From Lentzea waywayandensis (GTDB lineage: Bacteria > Actinomycetota > Actinomycetes > Mycobacteriales > Pseudonocardiaceae), in assembly GCF_900115955.1 (NCBI RefSeq), contig NZ_FOYL01000023.1:25996-61114 (forward strand): a stretch of 35,119 bases of DNA, read 5' to 3'. Position numbers and translations under genes: made by a program. Under the pieces are notes generated by a model, which ran no database searches, was not told the origin of the DNA, and saw only the letters and a list, made by a program, of their open reading frames with translations. Each line of letters starts with the position of its first letter. The stretch's first letter is position 1. Below are positions 1 through 12,000 of the stretch, piece by piece.

Positions 1-97
1 GCAAACCACCCTCGTCGAACGCGGGCAACACGGTGCCTGCAACGTCGCCAACCGTGAACACATGCTCCACACCGGCGATGTCAAGACCGGCGAAGGC
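1..97 (-). repeat. Second copy of the Cys domain, cut by the window edge
   Basis: Bases 1-95 are identical to 1804-1898, an offset of 1,803 bp (601 codons), so the frame is kept. They encode the same start (FAGLDIAGVEHVFTVGDV). Base 96 is the first difference (g versus a at 1899), changing Val to Ala. The rest of the copy must lie outside the window. Confidence 0.9.
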
Positions 98-3000
98 GGC
101 CGACGACGTCATCGCCAGCGGCAGGTGCGGCAACGGCGCATTCGTCTTCAGCGCGGGCGACGACGCCGGTGGCGCAAGGGGCGACGGGCGCAACTGGCTC
201 GGCGCAGCGGCGTTCGAGAACGATGTCTGCGTGTTCGCAAGGCGATGCTGTGTACGTACCCCTTCCTGATCCCACACGTCTGGTTCCACGTTCGGTGATG
301 CTTGCGGGTCGGCGACGTCAATCCCGCTGAACATGTCTAGTTGGTGCCGAATCTGGTCCGCCAGCGACTCGGCCTCACCCTCGGCAGTGGACGCAACCCG
401 CTCAGCTCGACCTTCCACATCGGACAGAACATTGCGGGCAGCCTCGATGTCACCACTGCGCACCAAGTTGGCGGCATGATTCACCACCGTGTCGATGTTC
501 TGACCGCCCAACGAGCCGTTGTTGGACACGACCGCGTTCTCAAGGCCCTCATCACTGAAGCCCTGCGGCAGCCCCATCGCGGGTCCTGGCTCGACCACCG
601 TCGCCGTGATCGAGCCGTCAGCCGCACGGTCGAACTGCTTGAACCTGCCACCCTTCTCGACGATGATGGCTCTGATCCCATTCGCCGTCGTGGTGGTCGA
701 GCCGAAGAACTGCTGCACGGTCATCTTCCCGAAGGCGTCGAAGGCCGCCGAACCGGGACCGTCCGTCGCGGCGGGCGCGCATACCAGCGTCGCCGCTTCG
801 CTGAACATCTTGCCCAGGGGCTTCCCGATCCTCGCGAGGAACCAATCCTCGACGATCTGCCCGTACACGCTCCCGGTCGTTTTCATCTGGTTGTAGCTGG
901 TATCCATGATCAGGAAGAAATGCGGCGAACCATGCCCGAACAACATGAAGGCGCTCTTGTCCCACGGCTCCTGCCGGACCTGCCGGATCTGCAGTTCTGC
1001 GGCGTTGTAGCCGGGGCCGTTGTCTGAGTCGTCATTGGAGTAGGCAGAGTCGGTGTAGGCCACGCCGCGGTCAGGAGTGGTCAGCCAGGTGCGCTCGAGG
1101 TTCAGGTCCTTGCGCAGCTGAGCCTCGTCGCCACCAGACGGGAAGGACACCCCGATCACGGCTTTGGTCACGGGGTCGTGCATGGGCACGACGGCGACGT
1201 GCCGCGAGCCCACCCACCGGGGCTTGCCGCTCAGATCGTAGGCCAGGTAGGGGTTAGTCTGCGCTTCAGTGCTGCCCGGATCCATGTCCCCCTTCGACGA
1301 CGGCGTGAACGTTCGCCACTTGGCGGCGGTGCGGTAGACGAACCTGGGGGCGTCCGCGTTCGTGTCGGGCATGCCGGTGTCGAGACCGAGAGCTTTGATC
1401 GGTGCGTGCACGTCGACCGGGCCGATCTTCGCCGACAGCGCACGCTGGAAACCGAAAGCGGCGCCACCGGTACCCCGCAACTCGGCCGAGCCGGAGGTCG
1501 TCAGAACAACCGACTTCACCGGCTTCGCACCGAGCACCCCGCTGGCCACCACAACATCAGCGAGCACGGCCCCGCTGACGGTCAGCACCCGACCGTCACG
1601 CAGCGGCAACTTGAACAACAGCGCGTTCCCGTCAACGTCGATCACCACCGCCTCGTCGTTCCCCGCGTCAGCCGCAAACGGATTGCGGATCTCCTGCATA
1701 CCAGTGCGGTTGCACGGCAAGAAATGGGCGTACTCATCCCTGGCCGCCTTCGCGACCCGGAACGCACGGTCACCCTCCGAAGAAACCGTCAACGACAAGC
1801 CCCGCAAACCACCCTCGTCGAACGCGGGCAACACGGTGCCTGCAACGTCGCCAACCGTGAACACATGCTCCACACCGGCGATGTCAAGACCGGCGAAGAC
1901 GGCCTGGATCGGGGCGGGCGAAGGGGCGAACGGTGCCATCTCTTCGACGATTTCCGGTGCGGGAGCGGTGCCCACCTCAAGATTGATCACGCTGTCGACC
2001 CCAGCAGCCGAGTTCCAGAGCGCGTCACCTGACGGCTCGTTCACCTCCACGGCTCCCAGATCGAGGCTCAGGTCCGACACCGGGGGCGACGCCGACTCCG
2101 AGTCGTTCAGCAGCACCCCGGGACCGTCCGACTCGAGCTGCACGATCTCCAGGTCGGCGGCCAGATCGGCGCCGTCGATCAGTTCCCTGCCGGGCGCGGA
2201 GAACAGGGTCGTCGGCGCGTCCGGCACGTCGATCATCGGGTCACCGGTGAGCAGCGGCCCCGGATCGACGCCCTTGCCGCGGTAGCCGCTGGACGACGGT
2301 TCTGGCACCGAGCCGAGCGCGTCGGCGGTCCGCTCGATCCGGAACAGGTTACGCGGCTTGACCGATGCCGTCTCTTTGTCGAAGCCGACCGTCATCAGGC
2401 CACGGTCATTGTGCACGCCGGTGGCGCTGACATTGGCGCGGAACGCCGAGTTCAGGTCCTTGTACTCGTCGGCGAGCCCGAGCAGGTGCCCGATCTCGTG
2501 CGCGAACACGGCCTCGCGCTCGTGCAGCCACCAGCTGTTCGAGCTGGAGCGGACCGTGTCGGTGCCGGCCACGATCTTCACGACGTGGTGCGCCGCATCT
2601 GGCGAGTCCACGAACTGGACGGTGACGTGGAACTGGTCGCCGGAGCCCAACCTGTTGCCCTGGTTGAAGAACCGGTGCACGCCCGTCAATGCGCGCCGCT
2701 TCAGGTCGACGACCTGCTGCGGGGTGGCCCCGGGAGGCACATCCAGGTGCAGGCGGACGGTGAAGTCCTGGACCGTCGTCTCGCCCACGTTGAACCGCCG
2801 CCGGTCGAACCCGATGTCGTTTTGGAAGAACCCCAGCGAGCCGACCGACCGGTAGAACGCTCTGAGCGCCTCCGCGTCCTTGATCGCCTTCTGCACGTAT
2901 GGCGGCAACGCGTCGAACTCGCGCTTGAATTGCAGGTCCTCCTGCTCCTCTGCCGTCAACAGCTCGGTCTTGAACTCCAGTTCCTGCTGGTAGGCGTCCG

Positions 3001-6000
3001 TCGGTACGTCCGGCACGTTCAGGTCATTTTTGGGCCGCCTGCGGGGTATCCGGCGCGCGTCGACCAGCCGACCGCGGACGATGGAGACGGGGGCGTTCTG
3101 CCGTGCCGCGAGAATGGCCGTTTCGCTGACCGGGTTCCGCGGCTCGAACCATTCAGCTGTGTGCGCCGTGCTGTTCCACCACGAGTCGTCGCCGAGCACA
3201 GTCGGCGCCACCGGACCGGCCAGGCGCGTTGCGGGAGCCGACTTCGCCACGAGCTCCCTGGACGCCTTCTTCAGGTCGATGCGAGCCATGAGATACGCGA
3301 TCTGGGTCTCCTTGTCCAGGATCCGCAGGTCGTTGTCCTCGTTCAGCACCCACTCCCGGTCGGCCTTCGTGGGCATAGGCAACGGAGTGACCTCGGGGTA
3401 ACGCGCCCGCACCCGCTCGCGCGCGCGGCGGTCGACTTCGGCCTGCGCGGCGAGCGCCCTAGTCCTGGCGGCCGCGACCGCGGCACGGGCCTCGTGCAGC
3501 TTCAGCTCTGCGGCGACCTCGTCAGGGTGCATAGGCCGCTTCCCGACAGGCAGCTCGCCGGACGTGAACTCCCCGTCGGGGGCCAGCGGGTTCAGCTCGT
3601 CGGAAGCGGACGGCTCGTCGAGCGGCGCCGACGACGACTGCGTCAACGCGTCCGGGTGCGGCGCGGGAGCTGTATCCGAGTCTTGCCTGAGGTGCAAGGG
3701 CTTGCCATAGGCCTCCCCGTTGAACGGGGTCAGCACGACCTGCTCGGCGCCATCGTGGAGGACCAGGTCCCGGTCCAGGTGCGTGGCGATCAGGCGTCCC
3801 ACGAAGTCACGCGACCGCACCGATTCCTCGCTGGTCTTCGCCGAGCCGTGCTGGGCGATGACGGCCACCAGGCGTTCCAGGCTGAACGGCGCCACATCGC
3901 GCAGCTCCACGCCGTCGTCGAGCAGTTTCAGAGCAGTGAAGACCACGATGTCCCGCAGATCGCCGGGGCGGGTCGACGCATCACCCGCGGGCAGCGCGCG
4001 GTGCACCAGGTCGTACAGCGTGCCGGCGGCGACCGGCTGCTTGAAGGCCTCGTGCTCGCGGAGAGCGGTGAGCGTCGCGGCCAACGAGTCGTTCAGCACC
4101 GGCGCGTGCCGTGCTTGTTCGTCAACAGGGATCTTCACCCAGTCCGTGTCGGAGGACAGCATGCTCGGTTCAGGATCCGAGTCGCCGCCCGGCGCGGTCG
4201 GCGGCTTCACCACGGGAACCGCGTTGAACGCCTCAATCCGCCGCTCCAGCTCCAGCTTCGCGGTCCACCACGCGGTCCGCGCCGCGTCCGCGACGTCCCG
4301 CGCGGCCTGGATCTTCGCCGCGGCGACATCACGCGGGCCCTGGAGCGCGGCGACCGAAGAAGCAGCCTCGTCCGCGAACTCCCGGCTCAGCGCCAGGCTG
4401 CCCTCGGCCCTGACCACCGCTTCCCGCAGCCTGGGCAGCGCTGCCTGCTCGCGCTTCACGTCGTCGAGCCGGGCCGCGAGCTCGTCCATCTCTGCCCGCT
4501 GTGTGGCGTCGGACGCGCCGGACGGGAGACCCGCCAGCTGCCCGGCGAGCTCGCCGAAGCGGTCCTCGATGGCGATCACGGCGGCTTCCAGCCTGCGCGC
4601 CTCGGCGTCCAGGCCCGCGAACGCCGTCCGGGCGGCGTCCAGACGTTCCTGAGCGCTGTCGACGTCCAGCGAAGCGAGCCGCAGCGTCTCGTCCGCCCGA
4701 GCGCGCGCCGCCGCGTTCGCGTTGACCAAGTCGTCGAACTCGTGCTGTGCCTCCTCGACCTTGCGCTCCTCCGCGCGCCAGGCGTCGCGTTGCTTCTTCA
4801 CCTCGTCCTGAGCGGTGTTCACGTCGGCGGAGACGGGCCGCCCCAGCGCGGTCGCGAGATCGACCTTGGCGACGCGGATCTGTCCTGAACGACTGCGATG
4901 CACGTCGAACACGGCCGTACGACCGTCCACAGTGGCGATGATCCGGTATTCGACGTCGTAGGTCACCAGGCCGGTCCGGCCGCTGTCGCCGGCGCCCTCC
5001 TGCCGGGCCGCGCCGACGTCGCCGCCGAACGACTCGGACTGGCCGAACGCGGCCTTGGCGTCGAAGTCGCCGAACCTGGCGCCAGCGTCGCGGACCTTCT
5101 CGGACTTACCGTTGGTGGTGCCCAGCTCGCCGTTGACCGCGAAGACGGTCTCGATGCTCTCGCCCGCCGCGAACTCACTGCCGATGCCAGGGATCAGCGC
5201 CCGCTGGTTGATCATGGTGACGTCGTCGCTCAGACCGGTCAACCGCGGCTCGACCAGCCTGGAGTGCACCTCCAGCGTGGCGTGCTTGCCGGACGGCAGC
5301 GCGGTCTCGTGCAGCTCCGGCAGCACGACGCCCTCGTGGGACGCGTCGACCACGGCGGTGCGCACGCGTTCCGCGCCCAGCCCGGACAGGGCGGTGTTAG
5401 TCAGGCCTTTGGCCGCACCGATGGCGTTCGCGCTCAGACCGGCCGCGGTGAGCGCCTGCAGTGCGACCGACTGCAGCTCCTCGGCACCGACCGTTGTCTG
5501 CGGGTGCACGGTCTTTGGCAGGTTGACGCCCTCGGACTTCCACTGCGCGAGCGCCTCAGCGGTGGCCTCGCTCTCCGGCCGACGCCGCGTCTCCCGGTGT
5601 CCCGGGGCGGGCGCGGGCGTCGACGACTGGTCGTCCGCCAGCACGCGCATGGTCATGAGCTCGGACATCGTGACCGACACCGTCGTGCCGTCAGGCTTGC
5701 GAATCTCCAGCTCCCAGTCGACCGGTACCGAGTACCTGGCCGTCGGGCCGTCCGCGTCGAGGACGTGCACGTCCAGTGCCGTGAACGCGGTCGTGTTCGA
5801 CACCGTTCTGGACTGGCCGGCCTCGGTCGCCGCCGAACTCGTCAGGTTGCCGGTGTGCGCCGGGCTGACCGCGTGCGGGATCACGCCGAGCAACGCCCGG
5901 ATGCTCGCGCTCCACACCCTCGAGTGCGACTTCGTCTCGGCCTCACGTCCGAAGTAGACGAGGATGTTGTTCATCTTGACGCCGTCGTTGACGACGTCGC

Positions 6001-9000
6001 GGAACTTCGGGTTGCCCGGCTTGGCCTTCAGCACGACCTGGTACGAGTCGCGGCCGAAGAGCTTGGGATCGTGTGCGAGCAGCGGGGTGCCGCCGTCCAG
6101 CGTGCTGTCCATCATCGCCCGGACGGTTTCCTTGTCCGCCAGGTCGAGCATGCGTTGCAGGTTGTTCATCGCGTCGTCGAGAACGGCGTCCGGGATCAGG
6201 TTGGTACCGGTCTCGCCGAGCTTGGCCCGCAGGGCCGGCACCATCGGCGTGAGATCCGGCAGCTCTTCGAAGACACCGAAACCGATAGTGCTCGGCTCTC
6301 CCTCGCGAATCGTCGACGGCGGCGCGAGGGTGCCCTTCTCGGTCCAGGGCCGGTCCGTCACCTCGGGCAGCAACCCGAGCGCGCGAGCCTGCTCCTCGCT
6401 CACCCGTAGGTAGACCGCGCCGGGCAGCACGACGTGGACGCCCTCGCGCCCGTTCTGCCTGCTGTGCATCAGGCTGCCGACCCGGCTCTCGGCGACGATG
6501 TCCACGTTCGCGTCGACCTGGATCAGCACAGTGCGACTGGTGCCGGGCAGGTTGCGCTTGCGCTCGCCGAGCCCGGTCATCTCCCGGAACTTCGTGACCG
6601 TGTCGCGCCACGAGAAGAACTTGTTCGAGATCGCGGCACCACCGCGGCCAATGGTCGGGCGTTGCGCACTGGCCCACGGCGCCGCGATCAGCACCGTGCC
6701 CCAACTGAAGTCCCAGCCCTTGCTCTTGGACTTCGACGCACCCGCCCTGGTGCCACCGACCGACGAGTACTCCATCGCCGTGTTGTCCGAAATGGACACC
6801 AGCTTCGGGTTGGTCAGCACCATCTTCGTGCCCAGCGCACCGAAGCGGTCCTCCAGCCGACGGCCGTACTTGAGGGCGTTCTCCTGCAGGCCGGTGTTCA
6901 CCGCGTGGTTCATGTTCGCCTTCACGTGCTCTGGCGCGAACATCTGGTCGGCGGCCCGTCTCGACGGGGAACCGGGCAGGCTCAGCACCTGGTCACCACC
7001 GGCCGCCTGGTCCAGCGCGGCGAGGGCGGCCTCCTCCAGCTTGTCCGCACCGGTGAAGGCCTCGACGTGCAGCCACTCGGTGACCGCGGTCTGACCTGCC
7101 GGCACGGCCCTCGGGTGCAGCAGCAGGTCGGTGATCGACGGCGCCTCCGCCATGCGCTCCGGCTCGACCGGCGTGCCAGGGCGGAACTGCGACGGGTCCT
7201 CGGTGAACACCGAGCTGTCCGGCAGGAACAGCTGCACGTCGCCCGTGACCCGGTCCAGCGAGATGGTGTCGGGGTCGGCTGCCGTCTGGTCCGCGGCGGC
7301 GGTCTGCGCGATCGTCTTGACCTTCGGCGTCTGCCAGCCCGGCAGGCCCGGTAGCAGGCGGCGCACCCACGCTTTCGGGCGCGAGTAGGTCTCGATGGTG
7401 ACCTCGTAGGAGATGCCGCTGGAGAACCGGTGACTGGTCGAGCTTCCCGCGTTCACCAGGAAGTTGACCGTCAGCGGGCCGGACGTGTTCTGGTGCGTGG
7501 TCGACGAGTTGTACTTGATCGACGTGTTCGGCACTACGACGAGCAACGAGTCGTCCGGCGTGGTCGGGATGATCAGCCTGGCCTCCGGGCCCACCGAGTA
7601 GGAGAACGCCCGGTTGCTGCTCGCGCCCATCTTCGACTCGCGCGTGTCCGAGCTGCGGACGACCCGGTCGACGACCTCGCCGTCGTACTTGGTGTCGTTC
7701 AGCTTCGCCTTGACGGTGACGCGCACGTAGTCGTTGGAGTAGAACCCGCGGCGCTTGAACACGATCGGCAGATTCTTGCCGAACAGACTGTCCATTTGGG
7801 ACTTCGTCGCGCCGGGCGCGAGGTTCGTGTCCAGCATCCGTTGGTTCGTCATCATCTCGGCGAACTGCGCGTAGTCGTCGCCGAGACGGGACTTCGCCTC
7901 CGCCATCTTCCGCAGCGCGTTCTCGAACCCGCCGAACACCCCGGACAACGCCGTCGCGATCTGGGCCTTCACCGCGGTCAGATCGACGTGGTACCAGGGC
8001 TTGTGCTCCTGGCGCGTACCCCACGTCGGCAGGAAGTCCTCGAACCCGTCGATCCGGGACAGGGTCTCCTCGATCTGCTCCTTGACCTTGTCGATCTGGT
8101 CGAACCGGCCGATCTTCGCGTTGCCGGTGGCCATGTCGTAGGCGAGGTAGGGCGGCAGGAAGCGCTGCTTGCCGTCGGCGGGCGGCTGAACTTCGGTGCC
8201 GTCAAAGCCTTCCGGTACCGCGAATCCGTGCTTCTCAGCCTCGGCGAGGCTGAGACGGATGATCGCCTCGACCTCGACCTCGACCTCCTGGCCCTCCGCC
8301 GATTGCACGGTCACAACTGCGTTGACCGCGTAGGCGCCGGTGCGGCCCTTCACGTCGGTGCCGATCTCGTGCTTGCCCTGCGCGCCCGCCGGAGTGGACT
8401 CGCTGTTCGACACGCCGATGCTGGCGCCGAGCAACGCCGCACCGCCGACCTGGCCCGTGGTGGCTCCGCCGCCGAGGCTGCCGGAGACGCTGAAGCCCTT
8501 CTTGGACACCGGTGTGTTCGTGACGCCCCTGGTGGACGCGTCGTGCAGCGCGAGGGTCGTGTCGTCGTAGTCGTCAAGGAGCTTGGCTTCCTTGATAACG
8601 GCCTTCATCCGCACCGCGGCGCCGTGGCGGCCATGCGGGCTCACCAGGTCGGCGGAGGAGACCCAGTTGTCGATCATGCTCGGGAGCTCGGCAGTGAGGT
8701 TCACCGCGCTGAGGAACGTCTTCAGCGTCGTGCGGCCGGGTGCACCGACCTTGGTGATGGACGGGTGCATCATCGCCGCGATCTCGGCGAACCTGTCCTG
8801 CACGCGGGTGACGGCCTCGCCGAGCATTGTGATCAGCTTCGGCGTCACGCCCGGATCAATCGAGCGCCGTGACTTGTCGGTGCCCACTGGCAGCGAGTTC
8901 TTCTTGTTCGGCACGCTCAGCGTGACGTCGTGCTGCAACGAGTCCGTGCCGACCTGCTGCAGCTGGGCGTCGACCACGGTGACCGACCACTTCACCGGCA

Positions 9001-12000
9001 CGCCGGTCTGCAGCGCCGTCTCGCCGGGGAACAGGCCGCGGTACGTCTGCACGCCGGTCGAATGCGACTGCGACACGGTGGGCGCGCCCAGTGACACCCG
9101 CGCGCCGATCGAGCCGGTCGGGCCGACGCCCGAGGTGAACGTGGCGGTCGCACCCACGTCGCCGCCGGTGGCGATGGTGCTGTTCGCGGACACCGACTTG
9201 GGGTCCAGTCCGCTGAGGTCGGCCTTGTGGTTGGCGCTCGCCCCGCCCTTGGACATCGGGTGCTGCGGCGTCTGGAGCTCGGCCAGGACCGTCACCGCGT
9301 ACCACGTGTCGCCGACCTTGACCTGGAACTCACGGCCGTCGCCGAGGAACGACCCGAACTCGCTGTCGGTGTCCACCGTCGTCTCGATGGCGGTCAGACC
9401 GTCGACCTCGCCGGTCAGCACGGTGGACACAAGCCCCGCCACCTGTGCGCCGGTCTTCGTTTCCTGGGTCGCCTTCACCAGGCCGAGCGCACGGCTCTCC
9501 CGGACGTGTTCCGGCACGGTGACCGGCTTGGGCGCGAACGCCTCGACGCCCTCCGGGCTGTTCCTGGTCTGTGTCCGGTCGACCCGGATGGTGACCGGCC
9601 CGTCGCCCGCCTCCTCGGTGATGACGACGGCGTTCGGCCTGCGCGTGACCCTGTTGAACACGTCGGTCAGAACCCGGATCACCTTCTTGCGCAGCGATCC
9701 ACCCTGGTCCCCGCCACCACGCACGACCACGTGGGGTTCGGGCCCTGCGGCGGCCACGTCGCGGAAGAAGTCCACCAGCTGCGCGTTGTCGGAGATCTCG
9801 CCGTTCTCGCCGACCTCGACGACGACCGGCGGCGCGGTGCGCGTTTCCGGCACCGCGGGGAATGGTGTGGCAGGCGATTCCTCTGTGCGGCCAGGGGCGG
9901 CCACCGTGCCGTCCACGATGACGCGCACGCTGGCCGTCCGGTGGGCGTCGGCGTCGGTCGTCCGGACCGAGAGGCGCACGTCGTCACGGGAGATGCGCGC
10001 ACTCGGATCCACGTCGTGCTGCGTCAGCTCCAGCTGGCGATCGACCGCCATCTCGAACAGCGCCGCGATGTTGTTGCGGCGCTCCTTGCCCAGCTCCGTC
10101 CCTCCGCCCTCGATCACCACCTCTGGCGCGGCCATGCCCAGCCTGTGCCGGGTGACGATCGCCTCGGCGAGCTGCTCGGCCTGCAGCTCCAGGGCATCCC
10201 GAACCTCGGGTGTGGGCTGGGCGGTGTCGCCGGTGAAACTGTAGAAGCGGAACTTCACCGAACCCGGCAGCTGCGGCGCGACCTCGGAGGCCGGCACGAG
10301 AATGACGGGATGGGCGCGAGCCGTCCGGCCACGGGGCGGGTCGAGATCCGAATCGAGGCCGAGTTCCGCACCGAGCGGCGTGCGGAAGATCAGGAGGTCG
10401 AACACGTCCCGGACCGGCGAGTCCTCGGTCGCGGGCGGCATCGCGACGCTCCGCACCCTGCCCACGTCCGCGGGATCCGCGGCGATCGCGGACACCGCCG
10501 CCCGCAGCACGACACCGGGCCGCTCGTGCCGGTTCGCCAGCTCGAGCGCCGTGTCCAACGCCAGGGTGCCGGCCCGGTGCTCAAGGCCGTCCCGCAACGC
10601 GTCGCGGATCTGGGTCGCCAGCGCGAGCGTTGCGGCCTCGTCGGCCAACGTGATCGAACCGTCTTGGATCGCCAGGTCGAGTACGTCATCGGTCGCGGCG
10701 TTCGGGCCGTCTCGCAGCGCATCCGCGCGGTTCGTGCCGGCGTGCTGGATCTTCAGCGTGAGCACGGCGGCAGCCTCGCGGCTGTCCCGCTCCGGCCTCA
10801 CGTCCGGCAACGAGATCACATCGGCGTGGAAGCGCGCCTCTCTGGTCAGCCCGCGCGTCGTGGCAACCCAGTCAGGAGCGATGTTCAGCCACTTCTCAGC
10901 CTCCTCGGACACGTTCCACATATCAGGAGTTCGGTCGGGCATCGTGACTGTGCGGAGCATGTCGCGCCACGCCTGTTCACGGGCGATGGTCGCCACCGCG
11001 GCTTCCAACACGACCGCGCCCTGCGGGTGGTCGCGCAAGTACCTTCCCACCACAGAGAAATCCAGGTCGCCACGAGCGCGCAGCCCCCTGCTGAGGGTCT
11101 CCACAACGCTGCCGACGAGGTCAACGAGATCCGCGAGCGTCGACGTGCCGGGGTCCGAGGAGTCGCCCTGGAACTGAGCGGCGTCCTTGATCAGCGGGAC
11201 GGCGCCGAACGTCCCGGCGGCCGTCATCGCGGCGGTGTTCGCGTTGCCGGGACGTCCGGTGCGAACGAGGTCGCCCAGCTGCTGCGCGTAATGGTCGGCG
11301 AACGGGTGCCTGTGCGGCACGACCAGTACCGGCGGCACGTCTGTGACCGAAGGGTCGCCAAGCGCGAAGCCGTACTCGGTCGACACCGCGGCGGTGAACG
11401 TGCCCATGTCCGTCAGCGCGTACTCGGCGGACACGACCATGCCGCCGAAGCGCCGCGTCAGCTCCGCGCCGAGGACCGCGCGGGCCAGGTCACGGCTCTC
11501 GTCGGTCATGTTGTCGTTCGCGGCGGAGAACAGGTCCTGGTCCTCCATCGGCGCGTCGGCGTTGAACACCTCGTCGACGTCGACTACCAGGAACCCGTGC
11601 TGCCGCGCCAGCCGGTCCATCCGCAGCAGGTCGGTCAGGTGCGGGTCACCGGCTCGGGCCGCGACGAAGGCCGCGCGCGGCACATCGGTCACCAGGACCG
11701 GCGTCCAGCCCTCACTTCGGGCGGTCTTGGCTGTGACCGCCAACGACGCCCAGGCGGAGTCGTCGACAGGACCGCCCAGCACCGGCACGTGGACGATCTT
11801 CGGCAGATCGCGGCCGTTGGCGCTGATCACCGTGGAGGGGCGCGAGGACGGCGCGACGACGGCAGACGGCGCCGTGTGCAGCAGATTCAGCGACTCGAAG
11901 AACGAGGTCTGCGCGGCCGGGGGCAGCGCATCGAAGTCGAAGTCCGCGAGGAACTCCGGCGCGGGCACGGGACGCAGCACGCCCCCGACGGGCTGAATCT

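Noticed and set aside
98..1900. Splitting the array into two genes at the edge repeat
   Set aside because: The frame runs straight from copy 1 into the partial copy at 97-1 with no stop or start signal, and the 1,803-bp offset is a multiple of three.
9680..10140. OmpA-like peptidoglycan-binding domain suggested by two GGG-loop strand-helix units (VVIEGGG, VVVRGGG)
   Set aside because: The usual Asp and Arg residues that bind diaminopimelate are not in place, and the match is limited to the loop. Left as an unassigned region.
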